NCBI GenBank assembly: GCA_019118645.1
Contig: DWYN01000140.1
Span: forward strand, 1-64,000
DNA: 64,000 nt
From: Candidatus Blautia excrementipullorum
GTDB lineage: Bacteria; Bacillota; Clostridia; Lachnospirales; Lachnospiraceae
Direction of reading: 5' to 3'
Shown here: one piece after another, positions 16,402 to 24,389 of the stretch
How the letters are laid out: each line of letters begins with the position of its first letter
How positions within the stretch are numbered: position 1 is the first letter of the stretch
Notes under the pieces: generated by a model
What the model was told of the DNA's origin: nothing
Database searches by the model: none
What the model saw: only the letters and a program-made list of their open reading frames with translations
Position numbers and translations under genes: made by a program

Positions 16402-16917
16402 TTACGCTTTCCTGATTTCTGCGAAACTTATTTCTACCGGCGTTTCGCGGCCAAACAATTCAACATTGATGGTAACCATCTGCTTCTGAGTATTAATTGC
16501 AGTGACAACTCCTGCGGTGTCCTTCCAGGCTCCGCCTGTGACAACCACCATATCGCCTTCTGCAAAATCCACCTGGACGGTTTCTTCCCTGATTCCCAGC
16601 GGTCTCATTTCCTCCTCCGTAAGCGGTACAGGCTTGGATCCCGGTCCTACAAACCCGGTTACACCTCTGGTGTTGCGGACAACATACCAGGTATCGTCGT
16701 TCATGACCATATTAATCAGTACATATCCCGGAAACATTTTTTTCTGAACCTGCTTTGCAGCTCCATTCTTCATTTCCACGACTTCCTGCAGAGGAACACG
16801 AACTTCAAGAATCTGGTCTTCCAGGTGTCTGTTCTCGATTGTTTTTTCAATGTTGGCTTTTACCTTGTTCTCATACCCGGAATAGGTATGAACAACATAC
16901 CATTTCGCTTCTGACAT
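16402..16917 (-). CDS. nusG: Transcription antitermination factor NusG
   Basis: The 171-residue protein has the NGN domain (WYVVHTYSGYENKVKANIEK; MFPGYVLINMVMNDDTWYVVRNTRGVTGFVG) and a C-terminal KOW domain (DFAEGDMVVVTGGAWKDTAGVVTAINTQKQMV). NusG binds RNA polymerase, affects pausing and termination, and links transcription to Rho or the ribosome. It lies between secE and rplK in the conserved order, 16 bases after secE. The ribosome binding site (GGTGAT) is weak. Confidence 0.97.
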   Translation of the reverse strand: MSEAKWYVVHTYSGYENKVKANIEKTIENRHLEDQILEVRVPLQEVVEMKNGAAKQVQKKMFPGYVLINMVMNDDTWYVVRNTRGVTGFVGPGSKPVPLTEEEMRPLGIREETVQVDFAEGDMVVVTGGAWKDTAGVVTAINTQKQMVTINVELFGRETPVEISFAEIRKA

Positions 16918-16933
16918 ACAATCACCGTTATCC

Positions 16934-17143
16934 TTATCTTATTAAAAGATTAATACCTTCCAGAATAGCTGAATCCATAATGCTGATCATCACAGCCAGA
17001 ATAATTGTAATCACTGTCACCGCTACCGTCTGCTTTGCCAGAGTAGGTCTGTCAGTCCATACAATCTTTTTGAATTCTGATCGCAGTCCCTGAAACCAGT
17101 TTTTCTTCTGACGCTTGCCAGTAGATTTTACTTTCTCCTGCAT
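16934..17143 (-). CDS. secE: Preprotein translocase subunit SecE
   Basis: The 69-residue protein has a basic cytoplasmic helix (LRSEFKKIVWTDRPTLAKQT) followed by a single membrane helix (VAVTVITIILAVMISIMDSAIL). This is the minimal SecE form found in Gram-positive bacteria. It clamps SecY in the membrane channel. The gene lies between rpmG and nusG, as usual. Confidence 0.96.
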   Translation of the reverse strand: MQEKVKSTGKRQKKNWFQGLRSEFKKIVWTDRPTLAKQTVAVTVITIILAVMISIMDSAILEGINLLIR

Positions 17144-17168
17144 AGTCTAAACCTCACAATCTCTGTGA

Positions 17169-17318
17169 TTACTTCGTTTCCTTGTGCAGAGTATGTCTAC
17201 GGCAGAACTTACAATATTTCTTGGTTTCCATACGCTCAGGATGGTTTTTCTTTTCCTTGGTCATATTGTAGTTACGCTGTTTGCACTCCGTACAAGCCAA
17301 TGTAATCTTTACGCGCAC
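17169..17318 (-). CDS. rpmG: 50S ribosomal protein L33
   Basis: The 49-residue protein reads [21 protein letters not shown] and then [22 protein letters not shown]. It has two CxxC pairs (CTEC, CKFC), so it is the zinc-binding form of L33. The start is GTG 17318 behind GGAGG at 17328-17332; the longer frame reaches into the promoter region and is not used. It heads the secE-nusG-rplK-rplA operon. The zinc-binding form suggests that a zinc-free paralogue might exist elsewhere. Confidence 0.95.
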   Translation of the reverse strand: MRVKITLACTECKQRNYNMTKEKKNHPERMETKKYCKFCRRHTLHKETK

Positions 17319-17375
17319 AACTTCCACCTCCAGTGTTTTCATTTGCATGGTCTTCTTCTGTCCGTTTTCGGGCAT

Positions 17376-17445
17376 AAAAAAAAGACCCAACTTCCATGTC
17401 GCTTGTCTAGTTTATCACAGAACATACATGGAAGTCAAGTCTTTT
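17376..17445 (-). terminator. livF terminator whose hairpin contains the rpmG promoter
   Basis: AAAAGACCCAACTTCCATGT (17380-17399) and its partner (17426-17445) form a stem of 7 plus 10 bp, broken only by 3 unpaired positions. On the minus strand the second arm ends in eight T residues, so it terminates transcripts coming from livF. The -35 of rpmG lies in one arm and the -10 in the loop. Confidence 0.75.
17411..17438 (-). promoter_or_regulatory. rpmG operon promoter
   Basis: On the minus strand TTGACT (17433-17438) and GATAAA (17411-17416) are 16 bases apart. The three TTG bases of the -35 are exactly the positions that do not pair in the overlapping terminator stem. Confidence 0.65.
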
Positions 17446-17518
17446 CCCTTTATTTCTGCCTTTAATTATTGCCCCGGCACTGTTTCTGCCGCTGCCTGCG
17501 GCAGGACGCATGAGCCGT

Positions 17519-18238
17519 TTATTTCTTTTTTGCTTTGCCCAGATAGGCGGCCTTCACCGACTCGTTCTCCGCCAGCTCCTGTCCGGTGCCGAACAGAGTG
17601 ATCCTTCCGGTTTCCATAACATATCCGTGATTTGCCGCGTGAAGCGCCATGTTGGCGTTCTGTTCCACCAGAAGGATGGTCTTTCCCTGGCGGTTGATCT
17701 CACGGATAATATCAAACACACTGCGCACGATCAGCGGCGCGAGTCCCAGAGACGGCTCGTCCATCATAATAATTTCCGGTCTGCTCATCAGGGCTCTGGC
17801 AATGGCCAGCATCTGCTGCTCGCCGCCGGAGAGCGTTCCGGCAAGCTGCCAGTGCCGTTCCTTAAGCCTCGGAAACAGATCGTAGCACCAGTTCAGATCG
17901 TCCTCCAGGGAATCCTTTCTCATGTAGGCACCGATCTTCAGATTTTCCAGAACCGTGAGATCCGCAAAAACTCTTCTGCCTTCCGGCACCAGAGTGATGC
18001 CTTTTGCCACGATCTGCTCCGGCGCTTTGCCGGCGATCTCCTGCCCGTCCAGAAGAATGCTTCCCGACGCCGGCTTCACAAGACCTACGATCGAACGGAG
18101 GGTAGAGCTTTTTCCCGCTCCGTTTGCGCCGATCAGGGTAACCACCTCTCCCTTCGGAACCTGAAAGCTGATGTTCTTCACAGCCTGGATTCCGCCGTAG
18201 GACACACTCAAATCCTTTACTTCCAGTATATTACTCAT
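17519..18238 (-). CDS. livF: Branched-chain amino-acid ABC transporter ATP-binding protein LivF
   Basis: This ATPase of about 239 residues has Walker A GANGAGKSS, the LivF-type signature GTLSGGEQQMLAIARALMS, Walker B IIMMDEPSLGLAP, and the switch ILLVEQNA. Together with LivG it powers import through LivHM. The start is ATG 18238 behind GGAGG, overlapping the end of livG by 8 bases; a TTG one codon upstream is less likely. It is the last gene of the livJHMGF operon, and a terminator follows. Confidence 0.94.
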   Translation of the reverse strand: MSNILEVKDLSVSYGGIQAVKNISFQVPKGEVVTLIGANGAGKSSTLRSIVGLVKPASGSILLDGQEIAGKAPEQIVAKGITLVPEGRRVFADLTVLENLKIGAYMRKDSLEDDLNWCYDLFPRLKERHWQLAGTLSGGEQQMLAIARALMSRPEIIMMDEPSLGLAPLIVRSVFDIIREINRQGKTILLVEQNANMALHAANHGYVMETGRITLFGTGQELAENESVKAAYLGKAKKK

Positions 18239-19070
18239 CAACGCTACCTCCCAGATATGCTTCGATTACCCTCGGATTGTTCTGAATCTCCTCCGGAGTG
18301 CCGGATGCAATGGGTTTTCCGAAATCGAGCACATAGATTCTGTCGGAAATCTCCATAACAAGATCCATGTGATGCTCGATCATAAAAATAGTGAGACCGA
18401 ATTCATCCCGGATTCTTGCGATAAAGGCCGTCAGTTCGTCCGTTTCCTGAGGGTTCATTCCCGCCGCCGGCTCGTCCAGAAGCAGAAGCTCCGGTCTGGT
18501 AGCCATCGCCCTGGCAATCTCCAGACGCCGCTGCTTGCCGTAGGGAAGCGATGTGGCCAGCTCGTCCCGGACATCCTCCAGCCCGAGGATCTTCAGAAGC
18601 TCTTCCGCTTCCGCTCTCATCTGCGCCTCTTCTTTTCCGTTCAGGTGGAACGTCGCGGTAAACAGATTGCTCGTTCTTCTTAAATGCTTCGCGATCAGGA
18701 TGTTTTCAAATACCGTCTGGCTTTTGAAAAGGCGGATATTCTGGAACGTCCTGGCAATTCCCATCTTTGTGATCCTGTCCGGCGTGGGCGCAAGCACGGA
18801 ATTGTATTTTCCGCTGTTCTCGCCCTGATAGAGCTTTTTCATCTTGCCCTGCGGATGGTTTTCGATAATTTTCTTTCCATTAAAATATACTGCACCGTTG
18901 GTGGGGGCGTATACACCGGTGATCACGTTAAATGCCGTAGTTTTTCCGGCGCCGTTGGGGCCGATCAGGGAAATGATTTCTCCCTTGTTCACCTCCAGGT
19001 TCATATTGTCAACCGCGATCACTCCGCCGAACTGCATCGTCACATTCTCAACCTTCAGAACATTACTCAT
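18231..19070 (-). CDS. livG: Branched-chain amino-acid ABC transporter ATP-binding protein LivG
   Basis: The 279-residue ATPase has Walker A GPNGAGKTT, signature TSLPYGKQRRLEIARAMA (LivG-type, with YGKQ in place of SGGQ), Walker B LLLLDEPAAGMNP, and the switch FMIEHHMD. An insertion around GKMKKLYQGENSGKYNSVLAP is seen between Walker A and the signature. The start is ATG 19070 behind AGGAGG, overlapping the end of livM by 8 bases. Confidence 0.94.
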   Translation of the reverse strand: MSNVLKVENVTMQFGGVIAVDNMNLEVNKGEIISLIGPNGAGKTTAFNVITGVYAPTNGAVYFNGKKIIENHPQGKMKKLYQGENSGKYNSVLAPTPDRITKMGIARTFQNIRLFKSQTVFENILIAKHLRRTSNLFTATFHLNGKEEAQMRAEAEELLKILGLEDVRDELATSLPYGKQRRLEIARAMATRPELLLLDEPAAGMNPQETDELTAFIARIRDEFGLTIFMIEHHMDLVMEISDRIYVLDFGKPIASGTPEEIQNNPRVIEAYLGGSVDE

Positions 19071-20148
19071 TGGAGTTTCCTCCTTTCGCCGTTTTCCTCT
19101 TCCTGGACTTTCCGGTAAAGAAGTTGCAGATACCCTGTACGGAAAACTCCTTTGTTCCCATAAGTCCCTTCCGGAAGAACAACACAATGATCATAATGAT
19201 CACAGAAAAGACGACTTTTCGGAAACCGGAACGCAGAAGCGGTACATGAAAGCTTCCGATATAAGTATCGTTGTCCAGGAATCTCAGGATCCACTCCGAG
19301 AAGATAATGAACAGGAAGGAACTGATGCAGCTTCCCGTCACAGAACCGATTCCTCCGATCACCACGATCAGAAGGATTTCATACGTCATGGCAGACCGGA
19401 ACATGGACGCCTGTATGGTGGTCTGGTACATGGCAAGCAGCGCTCCGGAAACACCGGCAAAGAACGAACTGATGGTAAATGCCATTCTCTTGTGATGAGC
19501 CAGATTGATCCCCATCGCCTCCGCGGCGATCTCGTCATCGCGGATTGCCTTGAAAGCGCGCCCGTAAGTGGAGTTGATCAGCATCACGATGATGGCAATG
19601 CAGATTCCGGATACCACAAAAGGAAACAGGATGCTGTTGTAAGTCGGGTAGCTCCTCAGGAGATTGGAGCCGTTTGTCAGCGGTCCGAGTTTATCCCACT
19701 GGAAAACCGCGCGGATGATCTCCGCAAATCCCAGCGTGGCAATCGCCAGATAATCGCTTTTCAGGCGGAGCACCGGAAGGCCGATCAGATATGCGAATAC
19801 TGCCGCAACCGCGCCTGCCGCGATCAGAGCCACAACAACCGGCACCGTAAACTGAACGATACCGCCGTCAAAATACTGATAAACAAACTCTCTCTGATCC
19901 ACCGGGATCGTCAGAATGCCGTATGTATAAGCGCCAAGAAGCATAAAGCCGGCCTGTCCCAGGGAAAAGAGTCCCGTAAAGCCGTTCAGAAGGTTCATGG
20001 AAACTGCTACCAGCGCGTAAATGGCGCCCTTTTCCAGAACGGTAAAAATCATTGCCGTGGACGGAAGCACATGCTCCATCACATATAAGACAACCAGCAA
20101 CGCCACGATCAGGGAAACGTTTATGATTGTCGCTTTCTTCTTTGTCAT
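19063..20148 (-). CDS. livM: Branched-chain amino-acid ABC transporter permease LivM
   Basis: The 361-residue permease has about ten hydrophobic segments and the LivM motifs GFTGLFSLGQAGFMLLGAY and GRAFKAIRDDEIAAEAMGINLAHHKRMAF (the EAA-like loop that contacts the ATPases). A basic tail rich in K and R ends the protein. The start is ATG 20148 behind AGGAGG. It pairs with LivH to form the membrane channel. Confidence 0.94.
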   Translation of the reverse strand: MTKKKATIINVSLIVALLVVLYVMEHVLPSTAMIFTVLEKGAIYALVAVSMNLLNGFTGLFSLGQAGFMLLGAYTYGILTIPVDQREFVYQYFDGGIVQFTVPVVVALIAAGAVAAVFAYLIGLPVLRLKSDYLAIATLGFAEIIRAVFQWDKLGPLTNGSNLLRSYPTYNSILFPFVVSGICIAIIVMLINSTYGRAFKAIRDDEIAAEAMGINLAHHKRMAFTISSFFAGVSGALLAMYQTTIQASMFRSAMTYEILLIVVIGGIGSVTGSCISSFLFIIFSEWILRFLDNDTYIGSFHVPLLRSGFRKVVFSVIIMIIVLFFRKGLMGTKEFSVQGICNFFTGKSRKRKTAKGGNSNE

Positions 20149-20164
20149 AATCACGCCTCCTCTG

Positions 20165-21049
20165 TCATACCTTGTCCGTTGCCTTCTCGCCGAAGAGTCC
20201 CGTGGGCTTCGCGATCAGCACAACGATCAAAAGTGCAAATGTAAATGCATCGGAGAATGTGGTCCATCCCATTCCCTTGATGATGTTCTCACAGATACCG
20301 ATGATAAACGCTCCGATCACCGCCCCGGGGATGGAGCCGATTCCTCCGAACACAGCTGCCACGAAGGCTTTCAGCCCCGGCATGGCGCCCACCGTCGGAG
20401 TAACGCCGGTGTAATTCGTGAAAAACAGAAGACTTCCCACTGCCGCCAGGAAAGAACCGATGATAAAAGTCATGCTGATGACAGAATTGATCTTGATCCC
20501 CATCAGCTGGGAAGTTTCAAAATCTTTTGCCGCGGCGCGCATGGCCATACCGATCTTCGTATATTTGATCAGCGCCACCAGGATCACCACCAGAAGGATC
20601 GTCAGGATCGGAGTGACCACCGTGACTCTCTTTGTACTGGCGCCGAAGACCTGAATCGTATCGCTGATCCAGGGGATCGCCGGATACTGCTGCGCAAGAC
20701 CGCCTGTGATATACAGAGCAAGGTTCTGCAGCAGATAAGAAACACCGATTGCCGAAATCATGACCGACATTCTGGGCGCGGACCGGAGGGGCTTATATGC
20801 CACCCGTTCGATCAGGAATCCCAGGATGACCGTGGCGATCAGCACCAGCGGTATGGAAACATACATCGGCATGGATGCCGACGCGTAGATCATGATCAGA
20901 CCTGCAATCATAAAAATATCGCCGTGAGCGAAGTTAATCAACCGTAATATGCCATACACCATGGTATAACCGATCGCGATCAGCGCATACTGACCTCCTA
21001 CGGAAATGCCCGCGAGCAGGTATGGCAGATTCTTACTGAACCATTCCAT
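20165..21049 (-). CDS. livH: Branched-chain amino-acid ABC transporter permease LivH
   Basis: The 294-residue permease has the LivH motifs GGQYALIAIGYTMVYGILRLINFAHGDIFM, GMAMRAAAKDFETSQLMGIKIN and PGLKAFVAAVFGGIGSIPGA. It lies 16 bases upstream of livM and about 190 bases downstream of livJ, separated from livJ by a very stable hairpin. Confidence 0.95.
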   Translation of the reverse strand: MEWFSKNLPYLLAGISVGGQYALIAIGYTMVYGILRLINFAHGDIFMIAGLIMIYASASMPMYVSIPLVLIATVILGFLIERVAYKPLRSAPRMSVMISAIGVSYLLQNLALYITGGLAQQYPAIPWISDTIQVFGASTKRVTVVTPILTILLVVILVALIKYTKIGMAMRAAAKDFETSQLMGIKINSVISMTFIIGSFLAAVGSLLFFTNYTGVTPTVGAMPGLKAFVAAVFGGIGSIPGAVIGAFIIGICENIIKGMGWTTFSDAFTFALLIVVLIAKPTGLFGEKATDKV

Positions 21050-21130
21050 GAAATCTCTCCCTAAAAATTAGTCTGTTTCTGTCCGGCTTCGCCGGATCTC
21101 TGCGAAAAAGTTTCCGGACTCCTATCACAA

Positions 21131-21162
21131 CTTCGAGGCGGGGAGTTACTCCCGCCTCGAAG
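21131..21162 (-). terminator. Very stable hairpin between livJ and livH
   Basis: CTTCGAGGCGGG (21131-21142) and CCCGCCTCGAAG (21151-21162) are perfect 12-bp arms. No T run follows on the minus strand. It probably protects the livJ 3' end or lets only part of the transcripts continue into livHMGF, giving more binding protein than membrane subunits. Confidence 0.7.
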
Positions 21163-21237
21163 TATATCCATATTTCACTGTATCTTCTATTGCAAACGGC
21201 AGATCGATCCGCCGCATGCGTCAGACAACGAATGACT

Positions 21238-22407
21238 TTATTCCGCGGAAGCGACGCCCTGTTCTCCTACAAAATCCCATGCGCCGGTCTCGGTGTTCGC
21301 AGTCTTTACATAAGCGTTTTCTCTCATTGCGTCACCGTTTTCATCGAATTCCACATGTCCGCAGACACCGTCATAAGTCACATCCCAGAGAGCCTCGTTC
21401 ACAGCCGCCGGATCTGTGGAGCCTGCAGCTTTGAGCGCTTCCAGAGCCACATAATATGCATCGTAACCCATTGCGGATACTGCCGCGATGGTATCGTCGC
21501 CGCCGTTGTTGGCAAGGTTCGTGGAATCGGAGTTAATATATTCCTTCATTCCGGCGTCAAATTCCTCATTGCCGCCTTCCTGATAGAACGTTGTTACATA
21601 AATCTGTACATCCTTGTCCTTTGCCGCGTTCAGGATAACGTTGGAATCCCAGGTATCGCCTGCCATGATCGGCATCTCAAGTCCCTGAGAAGCAGCCTGC
21701 TCAATGATCAGCGCTGCCGCCTCTGTGGAAGTGGGAGCAAAGAACACATCTGCCTCCGCATTTTTCGCGGATGTAATATAGGAAGCGAAATCACTGTTTC
21801 CTTCCGGGAAAGTCTCCTCTACGACTTCTCCGCCCAGCTCTTCAAAGGCCTGTGTGAAATAATGTCCCAGACCTGCGGAATAATCATCGCCCAGCTTGGT
21901 CAGCACATAGGCCTTCTTTGCCTCAAACTGCTCGCTGGCAAAATTCGCAAGTACGGTTCCCTGGAACGGATCCAGGAAGCAGATACGGAAATAATGGGTA
22001 TTTCCCTGGGTAATCTGCGGATTCGTGCAGGTAACGCCGAGAGCCGGAACGCCGCCCTGCTTGAAGATGTCAGACGCCGCGATGGAAACGCCGGAACCAT
22101 AGGAACCCAGGACAATGGAAACACCGTCGCTCACAAGCTGAGACGCTGCGGAAGGTCCCTTGTCATTGGAAGATTCGTTGTCCACGATATCCAGCTCCAC
22201 TGTATACTCCGTTCCGTCGATCTCTACGGTAGGCGTTTCACTGTTCGCATACTGAATCCCCAGTGTTTCCTGTTTTCCGCCGGCGCCGTTATCTCCGGAC
22301 GCAGGCTCATACACACCGATCTTTACCGTATCTGCAGCAAAAGCCGGTACTGCAGTGGCCGCAACCATCGCCGCGGCGATCAGAACGGACATAATTTTTT
22401 TCTTCAT
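21238..22407 (-). CDS. livJ: Branched-chain amino-acid ABC transporter substrate-binding protein
   Basis: The 389-residue protein has a signal peptide (MKKKIMSVLIAAAMVAATAV followed by PAFA) and a type I periplasmic-binding fold: KIGVYEPASGDNGAGGKQETLGIQYA near the start, and GSYGSGVSIAASDIFKQGGVPALGVTCTNP. It would capture leucine, isoleucine, valine or other amino acids and deliver them to LivHM. The start is ATG 22407 behind AGGAGGG. The signal sequence ends in AFA, as for signal peptidase I, and has no lipobox Cys, which is odd for a binding protein in a monoderm cell. Confidence 0.93.
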   Translation of the reverse strand: MKKKIMSVLIAAAMVAATAVPAFAADTVKIGVYEPASGDNGAGGKQETLGIQYANSETPTVEIDGTEYTVELDIVDNESSNDKGPSAASQLVSDGVSIVLGSYGSGVSIAASDIFKQGGVPALGVTCTNPQITQGNTHYFRICFLDPFQGTVLANFASEQFEAKKAYVLTKLGDDYSAGLGHYFTQAFEELGGEVVEETFPEGNSDFASYITSAKNAEADVFFAPTSTEAAALIIEQAASQGLEMPIMAGDTWDSNVILNAAKDKDVQIYVTTFYQEGGNEEFDAGMKEYINSDSTNLANNGGDDTIAAVSAMGYDAYYVALEALKAAGSTDPAAVNEALWDVTYDGVCGHVEFDENGDAMRENAYVKTANTETGAWDFVGEQGVASAE

Positions 22408-22472
22408 AATCTTATCCCTCCTCTTGTTCATTCACGAAAGACACTTGTATCTGCCCCTCGAACATGCCACAA

Positions 22473-22501
22473 ATTATAGCACTGTTTCTCACTGTAATCA
22501 A
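22473..22501 (-). promoter_or_regulatory. livJ promoter
   Basis: On the minus strand TTGATT (22496-22501), a 17-base spacer and TATAAT (22473-22478) form a strong sigma-A promoter for the liv operon. Confidence 0.8.
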
Positions 22502-22585
22502 GTAAAACATTAAAATTCCCGTCAATTTTTTTCACTTCCGTCCGTTTTTTTCTTGAAATACTTCCTTTAAATCCTTAATTTTCCC

Positions 22586-22614
22586 TTGTCAATCATAATT
22601 TGGTAGTGTATGAT
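22586..22614 (+). promoter_or_regulatory. Promoter of the polysaccharide exporter genes
   Basis: TTGTCA (22586-22591), 17 bases and TATGAT (22609-22614). The -10 covers an upstream in-frame ATG at 22610, which therefore cannot be the translation start of the permease. Confidence 0.65.
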
Positions 22615-22708
22615 AAGAAATGTTCGGATCCTTTTCCGGCGGCCGGTGTCAGACAGCGGTTCCGGGAGCGGATTTTATATTATTTCTATGTATACAGGAG
22701 CGGATTTT

Positions 22709-23494
22709 ATGTTAAAAAGATTCATGGATGACATGAGGAAATACTGGAAATATGCCATCTATTCTTCCAAGGCTCAGTTAAAATCCGAAATAGCCAATTC
22801 CTATCTCAACTGGCTGTGGTGGATACTGGATCCTCTTTGCTTCATGTTGATTTATGTATTTATGTTCGGTTATGTATTCAAATCCAGTGAACAGTATTTC
22901 GCTATATTCGTCTTTATCGGCATCACTATGTGGGACTTTTTCAATAAGACGCTGATCCAGAGTGTACGGGTCATCAAAAACAACAAAGCGATTGTTTCGA
23001 AGGTTTATATACCAAAATTTATCCTTCTGATCATCAAAATGGGAGTCAACGGCTTCAAGATGTTCATCTCCCTTCTGATCATTGTTGCCATGCTGTTTGT
23101 ATGGCGGGTACCCATCACCTGGAATGTGCTCTTCTTCATTCCGATCCTGATCACTCTGTTTGTGCTGGTGTTCGGGCTGGGCTGTTTCCTCCTGCACTAC
23201 GGCGTATTTGTGGAGGATCTCTCCAACGTACTGAATATTGCCCTCAGACTTCTGTTTTACCTGACCGGTGTGTTCTGGAACGTCATGGACCGGCTGCCTG
23301 CTCCCTACAACAGCTATATCGGAGAGGGAAACCCCATCGCGTTTCTGCTGACCGCCATGCGCGACTGTGTGATATATGAGAAAACACCGGATCTCACTCT
23401 GCTTCTGATCTGGTTCCTGATCGGTCTTGTCATCAGCATTTTCGGTGTCCGGAAAATCTACAAGAACGAAAACAGCTATGTCAAGGTAATCTGA
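22709..23494 (+). CDS. ABC-2 permease of a polysaccharide/teichoic-acid exporter (Wzm/TagG type)
   Basis: The 261-residue protein has six predicted membrane helices and the ABC-2 pattern: YLNWLWWILDPLCFMLIY near the start and FLTGVFWN-type sequence (LFYLTGVFWNVMDRLP) near the end. Wzm/TagG permeases export undecaprenyl-linked O-antigen, teichoic acid or capsule chains with an ATPase of the Wzt/TagH type, which is encoded next. The start is ATG 22709 behind CAGGAG, downstream of the promoter. The duplicated 14-mer GGAGCGGATTTTAT at 22665 and 22697 lies in its leader. Confidence 0.88.
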   Translation: MLKRFMDDMRKYWKYAIYSSKAQLKSEIANSYLNWLWWILDPLCFMLIYVFMFGYVFKSSEQYFAIFVFIGITMWDFFNKTLIQSVRVIKNNKAIVSKVYIPKFILLIIKMGVNGFKMFISLLIIVAMLFVWRVPITWNVLFFIPILITLFVLVFGLGCFLLHYGVFVEDLSNVLNIALRLLFYLTGVFWNVMDRLPAPYNSYIGEGNPIAFLLTAMRDCVIYEKTPDLTLLLIWFLIGLVISIFGVRKIYKNENSYVKVI

Positions 23495-23599
23495 CAGACC
23501 GGACCGTATGTTCTTATCAGAAGGCAGCAAGCGAAAAATCCGGAAAACGGTTCCGGATCTGACTGAACGGCGCGGCTGCCGCGCCAGAAGGAGGAAATC

Positions 23600-24337
23600 A
23601 TGGAAGAACAGCATGCTATCGAGGTAACGGATCTCGTCATCAGTTACCAGAATCTGAAAAAAACTTCTATAAAAAAGAGTCTGCTGCATTTTAAACGCCG
23701 GACCGTGGATCGCTTCGTGGCCGTAAAGGGAATTTCCTTCTACGTGCGCCAGGGCGAGATCCTCGGGATCATCGGCAAAAACGGCAGCGGAAAATCCACT
23801 ACACTGAACGCTCTCGCGGGGATTTTTTCTCCCGACAGCGGTACCATCGATCTGAAAGGCCACAGCATTTCCCTTCTTTCGATCGGCGTCGGTTTTCAGA
23901 GAGAAATGACCGGCAGGGAAAACATCATCCTCTCCGGAATGCTTCTGGGCTTCTCCGAGGAACAGGTGCGTGAAAAGGAGCCGGAGATCGTGGAGTTCGC
24001 GGAACTGGGAGAATTTATCGACATGCCGGTGCGCACCTACTCCAGCGGTATGTATTCCAAACTGGCATTCTCCATCACCGCGATTCTTGAAACCGATATT
24101 ATGCTGATCGACGAGGTTCTCAGCGTCGGCGACCAGAAATTCAAGAAAAAAAGTTATAACAAAATGAAAAGTCTGATCTCCAACGAAGACCGAACTGTTG
24201 TAATCGTTTCCCACAGCATTGAAACCCTGAAAGAGCTCTGCGATACCGTTATGTGGATGCATGACGGCCAGATCAAACGTATCGGAGAGCCCGGTCCTGT
24301 GCTGGAGGAATATGTGAATTTTATGGAAAACAATTAA
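23600..24337 (+). CDS. ATP-binding protein of a polysaccharide/teichoic-acid exporter (Wzt/TagH type)
   Basis: The 245-residue ATPase has Walker A GKNGSGKST, the family signature YSSGMYSKLAFS, Walker B IMLIDEVLSVGD, and switch VIVSHSIETL. The N-terminal stretch before Walker A includes a KKSLLHFKRRTVDRFVAVKG insertion, typical of Wzt/TagH. It lacks the C-terminal carbohydrate-binding domain of long Wzt proteins, so recognition of the chain end must come from elsewhere. It follows the permease by 105 bases, with GAAGGAGG before the ATG. Confidence 0.88.
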   Translation: MEEQHAIEVTDLVISYQNLKKTSIKKSLLHFKRRTVDRFVAVKGISFYVRQGEILGIIGKNGSGKSTTLNALAGIFSPDSGTIDLKGHSISLLSIGVGFQREMTGRENIILSGMLLGFSEEQVREKEPEIVEFAELGEFIDMPVRTYSSGMYSKLAFSITAILETDIMLIDEVLSVGDQKFKKKSYNKMKSLISNEDRTVVIVSHSIETLKELCDTVMWMHDGQIKRIGEPGPVLEEYVNFMENN

Positions 24338-24338
24338 G

Positions 24339-24384
24339 AAAAAGGCTTCCGCATCCGGAAAATATCCGGCACGGAAGCCTTTTT
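24339..24384. terminator. Bidirectional terminator
   Basis: AAAAAGGCTTCCG (24339-24351) and CGGAAGCCTTTTT (24372-24384) are perfect 13-bp arms between convergent genes. Confidence 0.9.
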
Positions 24385-24389
24385 ACATC

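Noticed and set aside
18844-20088. 414-codon frame on the plus strand across livG and livM
   Set aside because: It is the shadow of livM and livG, rich in His, Gln and Arg as antisense frames are.
22778-24262. 494-codon antisense frame across the Wzm/Wzt pair
   Set aside because: The plus strand there carries conserved ABC-2 permease and ATPase genes.
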